Positions 1 through 9,195 of a stretch of 35,000 nt of DNA are shown in pieces (position 1 is the first letter of the stretch; each line of letters begins with the position of its first letter). Source of the DNA: Amphimedon queenslandica (lineage: Eukaryota > Porifera > Demospongiae > Haplosclerida > Niphatidae); contig NW_003546417.1 of assembly GCF_000090795.2 (NCBI RefSeq), positions 118,802-153,801 of the forward strand, read 5' to 3'. A program made the translations under genes and the position numbers. The notes beneath the pieces were generated by a model. It searched no databases. It was given only the letters and a program-made list of their open reading frames with translations, and was not told where the DNA came from.

Positions 1-648
1 ATCAGAGCAGAGTGGAAGGTTGGCACATTCAGGATTGTTACAAACAGCAACTGCAACTTTTTCATCAATGCAGCTCTTGCAGAGAATCTTACCAGCCGGT
101 ACTTCATTCTTGAGTTGTACGTCCTTTACCATGTTGCCAAGGAATTTATTTGAAGGTGGGATGTGATCAATGTCACCATCTCGATCAAAACTTATTCCAG
201 TGGGACACTGACAGCCTTGAGGACAGTCAAAGGTGTTGCTCAAAGACTCAGAGTATTCATTAGTTGATCCTTCGGTGGAAACAGGAGTTAGGTTGTAAGA
301 GTTACGGAGAGTTTCTAAGTAACTTTCATCCAAATCATGCGGCTCCTCCTCTGCCTGCCCACTTTCCTCCCTTTCTCTTGCTTCCCTCTCACGCTCTCTC
401 TCCTTTTCCTCTCTCTGCTTCCTCGCCTCCTTTTCAAGACATTCTCTACAGTAGCTGTCCAGACAAGGCAGTGTCCTAGGATCATCATAGTACTTGCCAC
501 AGGAGGGACAGTGCAAGTGGTCACGAGTGAAGCTCTCTATGTCGAATCCGCCACTAGCAATAATAGAATCATTCACGGGTTCTCTTTCCTCTTCATGTGC
601 TGCTGGAGAGAGACGGTAAAACTGTTCTTCGGAATCACTGGCGGCCAT
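1..648 (-). CDS. TRIM-like RING/B-box protein, N-terminal part (cut by window edge)
   Basis: An open frame of 216 codons runs from ATG at 648 to the window edge without a stop. It matches the first part of the complete gene at 1777-3462, so the two are tandem duplicates on the same strand. The RING begins with C47-x2-C50 and continues with C62, C67 and C70. After a long Glu/Arg-rich insertion comes the closing CPQGC. The start of a B-box type 1 (ILCKSC...CNNPECANLPLCSD) reaches the edge. Two differences from the sister copy stand out: the usual RING histidine is Asp (PCLDSYC, residue 64), and an extra segment of roughly 20 residues (NSYNLTPVSTEGSTNEYSES) precedes the last RING cysteines. TRIM proteins are usually E3 ubiquitin ligases; ligase activity of this copy is uncertain because of the H-to-D change. 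The C-terminal half lies outside the window. Confidence 0.85.
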   Translation of the reverse strand, partial: MAASDSEEQFYRLSPAAHEEEREPVNDSIIASGGFDIESFTRDHLHCPSCGKYYDDPRTLPCLDSYCRECLEKEARKQREEKEREREREAREREESGQAEEEPHDLDESYLETLRNSYNLTPVSTEGSTNEYSESLSNTFDCPQGCQCPTGISFDRDGDIDHIPPSNKFLGNMVKDVQLKNEVPAGKILCKSCIDEKVAVAVCNNPECANLPLCSD

Positions 649-1776
649 TCTTCTCACCAAAGTAAAGAGACTCCCAAAGAAATTTTGTTCCCACACAAAA
701 GAGCTATATAATTATACTACATGAAGGGGATTGAAAACCACCGGGAAATTACTCTACATGGAATGTAATGCGTTGCCTAGCGAGTAGCGACGTATGCAAG
801 ACTGCAAGTTGCCCGCGAAATGAGCAAAATGAAGGATCTTCACCGCAGTTTACAGCTTATAATTTATGTCTAATATGAACTATCGCTACAATTTTAAGAC
901 AGACGAAGAGGTCAAGGTCTTAGCTATCCATTGATACCTGGTTCAAGAGGACTGGACTTATGGTCTGTATGAAATCCTGTCCTAAAGTGTACCTTTCAAG
1001 TTCCTAACTGTCAGTTTTGTTTTGTACCTTTTTATCCGAGGCTTTTAGTTTAATCTTCCATATAAGTTTATGATCATTTAAGTAGCTACAAAACTGAGGT
1101 TAATAGGCCCTTTTTAAAGAGAAATAACTCATCACTATAAATCCATAGCTAAATGTTGTCAGTCTGAAAAATACTTTTGTTTTGTACCCTTAACTCGATG
1201 GCCTCATATAGTTCAGCATTCAAATTTTTTATACAGATATATGATTCTATTGCGGAGGTTAGTAAGATATTTTTACATCTGAATTCTACCATACATATTT
1301 TATATAATTATTATTTTATTTTCACATATCAGTTTTATATGACTCCAACACTTTTGTAGGTAGTGATTTTCTTAAATGCAAGGAAAACTATTTGTAAAAA
1401 TCATTGAGAAAATAGTCAATAGCAAAGAAGCTATCATATTTCGTTTCTGGTGTTCAGGAAACAGCAGAGAAGTGCCTTCACCAACACTGCAAAACCTTAT
1501 TTCAATTTTTCATATACTATTTTATTCTAATAATCCGTACAATTTAATACGGTATTGACAACTAGCATTTCCTGCCACGAACGGTGGTTTCCAATCCCTT
1601 TCATGTCGTATATTATCTATGAAAGAGCCCACAACCTAAGGAAATGTATGATTTCAAATGGTAAAATCAATTTTCAAATTTGGTCACATGAAAAAATAAT
1701 AAAGTTGTTATTATTGTTTAAAGGACAAAAATTACACATAGACATTATTACATCTATGTGCTTTAAATCAGTCACA
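649..1776. other. Intergenic region between the two TRIM-like genes
   Basis: About 1.1 kb of AT-rich DNA separates the two TRIM-like copies. It should hold the promoter of the 5' copy (next to 648) and the 3' end of the 1777-3462 gene. I see no coding exon: short frames here lack family features. No clear repeat or TATA box was recognised. Confidence 0.6.
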
Positions 1777-3462
1777 TCAACGCCTTACATCAATATAAAA
1801 CGGACATCCTCTAACAGAAAGAGGTTGGGTTTGAGGATGATACACATTAACTTTATGTCTGCCAGCTCTTAATGGATAAAAATAAACCGTATAAACTCCT
1901 TGTTCATTATTGAGTTTGACAAAGCATTGGAATATTTGCTTTGGGTTTTCAACAGGATACATAGTTGCCTCAAGCATTGGTACACTACCAGCAACTTCTG
2001 TCCTGCATATATCACGACTCTGAATCTTAAATGAGTAAGCTCTTCGAGAATGTACTGGATCTGGGACAGACTCCCGCTCCACAGTGTAGTTTTTAATAAA
2101 TGGCGTTCCAACGACCTGCCCAAGAGCACCATCCACACTAAAACCCTCATTCAACTTGAGGTGTATTCTATCATTTACATCTGAAGGCAGCATGTGAGAG
2201 TTCTTGTAGCGTTCCTTGAGGTAATTCAAACGCTCATGAAAGCTCTCCTTAAGGAACATGAACTCTGTTGGTATTGCCATGTTTACAGACCCTCCAATGA
2301 AATCAATGCTCCTTTGAAGTGTATCTGAGATAAGTCTAAGCTCATCCTGGTGCTCCACGAAATCAGCCATTTTTTTATCATGTATCTGTTTGGTTTGATT
2401 TGTAAGACTTTCTCTTTGCCTCTTCAGATCCTCAATGAGTTTCTCACAATGTTCGTTAATTGTAGATATTGTCCAGTTTTTATTGCTGGTGAGGGATTTT
2501 TTCATATTTTCGATTTCATTTATTGCTTTTATAATTCTTGCTTGTACACCTTTAATTTCATCAAGTGCTTCAGCAACAGCTATTTTTTCTTCATCTGCAA
2601 CATCTTTAGTTCGTTCCACTTTTGGACAGTTACGATGGCCTTTATTATTATCACCAAGATCTCCACATTCATGGCATATCACCTGTTTATGTTCATAGCA
2701 ATAACGATCAACAGGAAAATTAGGATGAAAATCACATGACCAGTTGTGGCGTTCAAAATCTTTCCATGATGGCGGCAGGCTTCCTTCCCCTCCATCTCCA
2801 CTCCCATTGCTATTTCCCTTTGCTCCTATTGTCTCAGGATATATTATATTATGCCTTTTTGTTTTTATTGTTTTCTTATGATACCTTAAACAATCAGAGC
2901 AGAGTGGAAGGTTGGCACATTCAAGATTGTTACAAACAGCAACTGCAACTTCTCCATCATCGCAGTTCCCACAGGGAACCTTACCGGCTGGTACTTCATT
3001 CTTGAGTCGTAAATCCTTTACCATGTTGTCAAGGAATTTATTTGCTGGTGGAATGGGATTGGTGCCACCATCTCCATCAAACTTTATTACAGTGTCTTCA
3101 GGCCACTGACAACCTTGAGGGCAGTCAAAGTTGTCTTTGCAGCTACGGAGAGTCTCTAAGTAACTTTCATCCAGACCCTGAGGCTCTTCTTCTGCCTGTC
3201 CATTTTCCTCCCTTTCTCTCTGCTTTTCCTCTTTCTGTTCTCTTGCCTCCTTTTCAAGACATTCTCTACAGTAGGTGTGGAGACAAGGTAGTGTTCTAGG
3301 ATCATCATAGTACTTGCCACAGGAGGGACAGTGCAAGTGATCACGAACGAAGCTATCTATGTCAAATGGGATATCCTCTTCTTCCTCCTCTTGGTCATTT
3401 ACAAGTGGTGGAGTAAGAGGAGCAGGAGAGAGACGTAGATCTAAAGGTTGTTCATCTGCCAT
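1777..3462 (-). CDS. TRIM-like protein: RING, two B-boxes, coiled coil, filamin-type domain
   Basis: Single-exon gene of 561 codons. The order of domains is that of a TRIM E3 ubiquitin ligase. The RING spans about 45-118: C45-x2-C48, C60-x-H62-x2-C65-x2-C68, then a Glu/Gln/Arg-rich insertion of about 45 residues, then C114-x3-C118. B-box 1 is at about 164-203 (VPCGNC...CNNLECANLPLCSDC). B-box 2 is at about 240-280 (CDFHPNFPVDRYCYEH...CHECGDLGDNNKGH). A coiled coil follows at about 285-385. The C-terminus (about 460-561, ending in GCPFYIDVRR) resembles a filamin/ABP280 immunoglobulin repeat, as in the TRIM2/TRIM3/TRIM45/TRIM71 group, but without NHL repeats. The N-terminus carries an acidic stretch (EEEEED). 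The family's role is substrate ubiquitination, with specificity set by the C-terminal domain; the substrate cannot be told here. No introns, unlike most neighbours, and tandem with the partial copy at 1-648, which suggests a locally expanding family. Confidence 0.88.
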   Translation of the reverse strand: MADEQPLDLRLSPAPLTPPLVNDQEEEEEDIPFDIDSFVRDHLHCPSCGKYYDDPRTLPCLHTYCRECLEKEAREQKEEKQREREENGQAEEEPQGLDESYLETLRSCKDNFDCPQGCQWPEDTVIKFDGDGGTNPIPPANKFLDNMVKDLRLKNEVPAGKVPCGNCDDGEVAVAVCNNLECANLPLCSDCLRYHKKTIKTKRHNIIYPETIGAKGNSNGSGDGGEGSLPPSWKDFERHNWSCDFHPNFPVDRYCYEHKQVICHECGDLGDNNKGHRNCPKVERTKDVADEEKIAVAEALDEIKGVQARIIKAINEIENMKKSLTSNKNWTISTINEHCEKLIEDLKRQRESLTNQTKQIHDKKMADFVEHQDELRLISDTLQRSIDFIGGSVNMAIPTEFMFLKESFHERLNYLKERYKNSHMLPSDVNDRIHLKLNEGFSVDGALGQVVGTPFIKNYTVERESVPDPVHSRRAYSFKIQSRDICRTEVAGSVPMLEATMYPVENPKQIFQCFVKLNNEQGVYTVYFYPLRAGRHKVNVYHPQTQPLSVRGCPFYIDVRR

Positions 3463-3884
3463 TATAAAACAAGGCTCAAGAGTTAAACCCGAGGATAAAC
3501 CAGAGAGAGATGCTCGATAACTCCACTTAAAGGGGCGAGGTTGTATAGGACTTTGTACTATAGTATAGTCTAGTAGTATTTATTGTTAAGCTCTTATCAG
3601 ACTACTACCCATAAAAAATTTCAACTATTGGCTGCCCAGGTCAATGCAGGGGTCAGCCTCTCTATAGTATAAAAAAGGTCTATCAATATTCATAGCATGA
3701 AGGGAGTATTGGGTAACAGTAAGTTACACCTTCAACTCTCAAACATAAGCCTACTATGCTCAAAGGGCTTGAATACTTTGTAGGTTAAAAGGCATACATA
3801 TCTATGGCTAATTGGCTACACAGATTAGATAGTAGTGACATTATTCATAGACTAGTCATCTATTCATATAAAATAAAGTTGCTA
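3463..3884. other. Intergenic region, TRIM promoter side and HMGCL 3' side
   Basis: AT-rich stretch between the start of the complete TRIM-like gene and the stop codon of HMGCL, both on the minus strand. It contains a short piece, TGTACTATAGTATAG near 3556, that resembles the palindrome core of the 186-bp intronic repeats described elsewhere. No coding sequence seen. Confidence 0.55.
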
Positions 3885-6295
3885 TTATAGTTTACAAGAC
3901 AAAGCTTGAGTGACTTTAGAAGAAGATTTTCTACCTAAACTATCCGATATGAAACTACTGGCTTCAATAAGCTTTTCCAAATTAACACCCTAAAAGAAGA
4001 GAAGAGAGAACAATGAGCAGAAAGAAAAAGGAGGAGATACAGAAAAAGACAGCAAGCAAATGAGAGTAAGAAAGAAAGAAGAAAATTTGCCATACAGTGT
4101 CTATTCCCAGTCCATTCATCATATATACAACGTCTTCTGTTGCTACGTTACCAGAAGCACCTGGCGCATAAGGACATCCACCAAGACCGCTAACTGATGC
4201 ATCTACAACCGAGATACCCATCTAAAAAAAATTACAACGCTTAAATAAAATTGAGCATACACAAGTATTCTAACATCATCATGTACATGTAATTGGATTT
4301 GAATCAATTATTATTATACCTGCAACGCAGTGAGTATGTTAGATAAGGCTTGACCATAAGTATCATGGCAATGTATGGCGAGACAGGAGAGAGGAAGGTG
4401 AGCCGTGACCTCTTTTAACATTTTAATAATCGTTCCTAAAAAGGAAAGATGATGCAGTGGAAAGAGAGATGATAACTTGATAAAACTGCTTACCTGGTGT
4501 TCCCACTCCAATAGTGTCACCAAGGGATATCTCATAGCAACCCAACTCTTTCATTTTCACTGCAACCTACACGTACCATTATAATTATGAAAGATAATAG
4601 TCATAATAATAATAATGGCAATGATTCAATTAGGTGCTCTTTACTTTAGCGACAGCCTGAGGTGAGATAGGTCCTTCGTAAGGGCAACCAACAACACAGG
4701 AAACATAACTATAAAATAATAAAGATCTCTCTCTCTCTCGTTGCTTTAAATCTCTCTCTATTGTTCACTCTCCCTCCCTCTCCCTCTCCTTACCCTCTAA
4801 CAGGTATTCCTTTAGTTTGAGCTGCTTCAGTGACAAGACGAAACCTTTCCAAACTTTCCTCAATAGTGCAATTAATGTTCTTTCTAAATATATTATAACA
4901 AAAGATAACGATTATAAATATTGCTTATACGTGTACTTGCTAAAAGTTTCTGAAGCTGCTCCAAAAATTGACACCTCCTCAGCACCAGCTTTCATCTTTA
5001 GAAAAAAAAAGCAAAACATTTATCATTTTTGAAATGGTTTCTGTCACTTACAGCAGCTTCAAAACCTTTCATGTTTGGTACTAACACTGGATACTTGACC
5101 CCTGCCTTTCTCTTAATAGCTGCCATTACTTCTGCATGATCACCCATCTGAGAGAAAAGAGAGAGAGAGAAAGTAAGGTGTCTGAATATACTAATTCCCA
5201 TGAGCCTATCAGCACTAGTCTAAAATGACTGAACCTGATCCAAATCAACAGGTGAAATTTAATATAATTGTACTTTAACTATGTGCATACCTGAGGTACC
5301 CACTTTGGTGATACAAAACTAGTGGCTTCAATAACTTTAAGACCAGTTTCAGATAACCTGTCAATGAGCTGAACTTTGACCTCCGTAGGTACTACACTCT
5401 GAATTAACGACATGACTAATGATAGTATTAAAACCATTAATAATATTTGATTTACTTTTTCATTCTGGAGTCCATCCCTTGGGCCTACTTCAACTATCTT
5501 CACTTTACTTGGTAATGATGATGTTGATACAAATTTGGTCTAAAAACAAGATGAGACAATTATTTTAATTGTGCACATAATGTTTGAACTCATTCCAATC
5601 AAAAATGGATTTTTAAAGAATTTTCAAATTTGCTTCAAAATCTGGTCAAAGTTTGGCTGATGATAACCTTGTACTATAGTACAAGGTCGTCAGCCAAATT
5701 TCATCAAAAATGGCAAGGAGAGAATTCTTCATTTTCATAATTTTTTCTGATACATATACATGTCCTTATGTCGTATATTAAGTTTGAGCTGATTCCGATC
5801 AAAATTAGATTTTTTACAAATTTTTAAAAGTTGCTCCAAAATCGGGTCAAAGTCCCTGTACTATAGTACATGGGTTTTGGTGAAATTTCGCCAAAAATGG
5901 AAAGGAGAGAATTCTTCATTTTTATAATTTTTTCTGATACATATACATGTTCCTATGTTGTGTACAAAGTTTGAACTAATTCCGATCTAAATTGAATTTT
6001 TTTACGGATTTTTAAAGTTGTTCCAAAATTGGGCTAAAGACCTAAGGGGCAGGCAAGACTATCAAAGACCCTGCACTGCCAAAAGAAATTCTTCACTTTT
6101 ATAATTTTCCTGATACGTATGCATAATACGTATACATATTCTTACTGATTCAAATTAAAATCGAATTTTAAAAGCTGCTCTAAAACTTGTGTATTTTATT
6201 AAATTTTTAATGCATAGATCTATACAATAACTTACCATCTGTAGTACATGACTCTTGCTGCTGTACTTTGTTATAGTAGCTACTGGATGACTCAT
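3885..6295 (-). CDS. HMGCL: Hydroxymethylglutaryl-CoA lyase (11 exons)
   Basis: Exons: 6295-6236, 5539-5456, 5398-5291, 5147-5052, 4995-4937, 4883-4794, 4708-4645, 4566-4494, 4435-4320, 4221-4096, 3989-3885. All junctions are GT-AG and the phases agree, giving 326 aa against 325 in human. The enzyme splits HMG-CoA into acetoacetate and acetyl-CoA, the last step of leucine breakdown and ketogenesis. Active-site features sit at the human numbering as I recall it: VGPRDGLQ with R41 and D42, H233 and H235 in HCHDTYGQ, the catalytic-loop C266 in [15 protein letters not shown], and N275. The first 20-30 residues are basic and Ser/Thr-rich ([20 protein letters not shown]), fitting a mitochondrial leader. 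The protein ends in CKL, the peroxisomal targeting signal known from vertebrate HMGCL. The start was chosen because its frame joins exon 2 in phase 0; an upstream ATG at 6312 is in another frame. Intron 1 carries palindromic repeats. Confidence 0.96.
5560..6190 (-). repeat. 186-bp palindromic tandem repeat, array in HMGCL intron 1
   Basis: About three diverged units lie in HMGCL intron 1, in the opposite orientation to the arrays in the PREP gene. Recurring landmarks are GGAGAGAATTCTTCATTTT, TTTCTGATACATATACATGT and CCGATCAAAATTAGATTTTT. Two units have a palindromic core with centres at 5676/5677 and 5863/5864, 187 bp apart. The first core is flanked by extra inverted arms (TTTGGCTGA at 5652 and TCAGCCAAA at 5690). 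The third unit has lost the core. Confidence 0.8.
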
Positions 6296-6457
6296 TGTGC
6301 CTACTAGCCGAGCTAATAGTCCTTTTCATACAGTCAGTTACAGTACAGATTTCAACCTTTCTCTCTCAACAGAGTCAACAGCCCCGCTTATTAATTTTTG
6401 TTTCCGTTTTTACTTCGTATACTCTAATCACGTGGTATCTAAATATAAATTAAATTT

Positions 6458-9050
6458 TTATTGAACATTAGTAGTAAAAGTGCTCCTGTCTTTTGAATGG
6501 TCAACAGTGTGATGAAGTAATATGGCCATTAGTGATTTCCTATAGCTTAGCTGCCATTGTAATAGTCTCATTTGCTCTCCTAGCTCTTCAAGCTTTAAAT
6601 ACTGAAATGATAAAACGGTAGCCGCACAAAATTACTTTAAAAATTATTTTTCACTAGCGTCTTACCAGGTTTAGCTTCTCCTGGTCAATCTCAGCTTTCC
6701 TCAACCTCTCCCAGCAGTAATGGACAGAGCAGCTCTCCTTTAACGAACGACAGAAAACTGAACAAACTTTCTTCTTTCCAGGGAAATCCGATTCCAATGG
6801 ACACCCACAAATCTCGTGTGGTGCAACCTAGAGAAGAAAGAGAGAGGAGAACAATGAATGAAAGAGGATAAATACTAATTTTGATCTAACCTTTGGCTCT
6901 TTGGTGTGCTCAGGACAAAGAACCTTCAACCTCTTACAGTAAGTTCCCTGGGAGCTGTCGTACTTGTCACAGAAAATATTAATACTATGCAAAGAAAGAA
7001 AGAAAGCATAATTGATAGCTTCATAAAAAAGCAATACATAATAATAAAGGAAGAGATTCCATACCCTTCATTCTTGACTATTGAACCAAAAGATACCATA
7101 CCCTCTACCTAAACAGTTAAAAAGAGAGAAGACTTGAAATTTTATTACTCTGAATGCCAAGTTTACTTTATTGAAGCATTTCTCCATATGAACTAGGGCC
7201 TTCTTTAGCATGATTGGCTTACTGCATGTTGCACAGTAAATAGTTAAATCATCTGATTCAGTGATATCAGTATGAAGCTACAGATCATAATAGAGATGAA
7301 TGAAGATAAGAGCATTGTTATATTATTAATGTATGGGTAGTGCAACAGTGCAGTAGTACTTCTTTCTCTTGTTGCTTGATGCCTTTCATTCTTAACACAT
7401 GATCATTGATAAGTTCAGTTTGTTCATCAAGCACCTTTAATCTGTCTTTTATCTTCTAATAAAATAATTTCATCACCATCATCAACATCATTATTACTTA
7501 CTGTCTGTTCTAGCTCTAATTCTGCTATCTTTTCCCTGTTTTGTTCCGATGCTTTTGGCTCTTCGTTTAAATCCCATTTCTCCTTTGCTTCTGGTAAATG
7601 TGTCTTTATCCGCCTAATTACAAAAAATCAATAATAATAATATCAAATACTACACAGGTCTCCTCTCCCTATCCTTTAAAAGACAAAAACAAAAAAATAT
7701 GATGCAGTAACTCAAAATAGTGCCTATATTTCCATTAGTACCACAATAAAGTCTACTTATTCCCTCTTCTTAATCCTACCTCATAGCTAGTTCAACCCCA
7801 CACTCTTCACTGCAATATTTCGAGTACTTCCTTGCAGCATACATGCACTCTGGGCCGAGACACTGTCTCTTCTCCAGTCTCTTTGGTGGTTGATAGAACC
7901 ACGAGTCATTGGCCCGCGTCCTCCTGGTGACAGGCCTGTATACAAACTCTCCTTCGCTTCCGCTGCTACTCTCATAAGTGTATTTCTGTTTCGTTCTCTT
8001 TTTAGTTCTTTTCTGCGTTTGAGTCAATTGCTTCTTTGACGATTGTTTCTTTGATGTTATTTTCTTGGCTGCTTTAGTAGGTGCAGTCTTCTTAGACGCA
8101 GCCACCCCGTGGTCCGGATCAGAATAAAAACTCTGTACTTTTGATTCGTTGGTGGGTATGGCCTCAGTTTTATCGCCTTTCAAGGATTGTGTAATAATAC
8201 TAAGAGTCATTGATGATGTTTCTTCTGGAGCCACGCCTATTTTACTTTTTGAAGCCCCTCCCGTTGACATTTCTTGAGCAAGTACCCGTGATAGTTTAAT
8301 ACATTGTCTAGTGATACACTTTTGTCTCAGTCTACCTATCCCTCCATACTTTCTCATGTCACGACAAAAACGACATTTTCTACAGTCAGTCATGTTGAGA
8401 CAGTTGACGCATTCCTCACACCTCCGTTTATTTTTAGAAGGTTTCTTAGAATCGGGCATGGCAATTACTTGTCCTTTATTTTCGTCAGTCCTCTCCTGCT
8501 CTTTATTTAGAATAACCTCTCCTCGTGACGGAGAGAGAGGGGGAGAGGGAGGGAGAGGAGATTGATCGATGCTTCCCATATCGAAAGTGCTTGGGCTGTT
8601 AGTGGGTGGGGTTCCAGGAGAGAAAGGGAACAGTTCATCAGGTAGTCCAATATCGTCTGATGCTGGTATCAAGCTTAATTCTTCCGGTGATTTTGGGCGT
8701 GGCGGCGAAGAAATAAAGTTTGATGCCTGGTTGAGGATTTCTGCACTGAAGGAGTTTGAATCTTGAGAAAATATATTTCCAGGTTCTTCTGCTGATGAGG
8801 ATGAGTTTAAACTGGAACTGCTGCTGGGACTAAACACGTTTTGGTCTCTGTCTCTCGTTCTGGCTCCATCAAGAGACTTCACTTCTTCCTCAGTAGAGCT
8901 GTATTCCGACTCTAGCCCTCCCTCTCCGCCTCGCTCTAGTTCATCTTCATCGTCTTCTTCTCCTTGAAATAGTTTCCTCTCTTCTTCGCTATCTCCTGAC
9001 CATCTGTGGCTTTGAATGGAGCTACTCACAGACTCGACATCAGACGCCAT
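6458..9050 (-). CDS. CXXC1: CXXC finger protein 1 (CFP1) homologue lacking a PHD finger (8 exons)
   Basis: Exons: 9050-7780, 7613-7502, 7455-7360, 7277-7167, 7108-7065, 6984-6891, 6827-6666, 6601-6458. GT-AG junctions with consistent phase give 677 aa (human 656). CFP1 binds unmethylated CpG DNA and recruits the SET1/COMPASS H3K4 methyltransferase in the nucleus. The CXXC zinc finger is at about 210-251 (CEECVNCLNMTDCRKCRFC, then RKYGG and C..RQC). Further C-terminal Cys/His elements match vertebrate CFP1: QCLGPECMYAARKYSKYCSE, CATCSKPIM...HMEKC, GTYCKRLKVLCPEHTKEPK, CGCPLESDF and HYCWERLRKAEID, followed by a helical tail. The N-terminal 209 residues are acidic and Ser/Pro-rich with no cysteine, so the usual PHD finger is absent. 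The iPLA2 stop lies only 145 bp upstream, leaving no room for a missing coding exon. A basic Lys-rich linker lies between the CXXC and the next zinc motif. The call rests on co-linear motifs over the whole C-terminal half. Confidence 0.92.
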
Positions 9051-9195
9051 CTTTAGGGTTAAAATTAACCAGTCACGCCCACAATAATTGAGTTTTTTTC
9101 AAAATTGGCATAAATTTTGCTTTTTGTTTTTTTAATTGCTGTTAATAAATAAATGAAATAAAAAGGAATAAATAATCAATATTTTTTACTTGACA

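Noticed and set aside
337-711. Plus-strand 124-codon frame
   Set aside because: It is antisense to the TRIM-like coding region, whose minus frame has family motifs.
3460-3884. Full copy of the 186-bp repeat upstream of the TRIM gene
   Set aside because: Only a short TGTACTATAGTATAG match is present; the rest of the unit is missing.
6236-6312. Alternative HMGCL start at 6312 (MKRTISSASRH)
   Set aside because: That frame does not join exon 2 in phase; the ATG at 6295 does and gives a leader of normal length.
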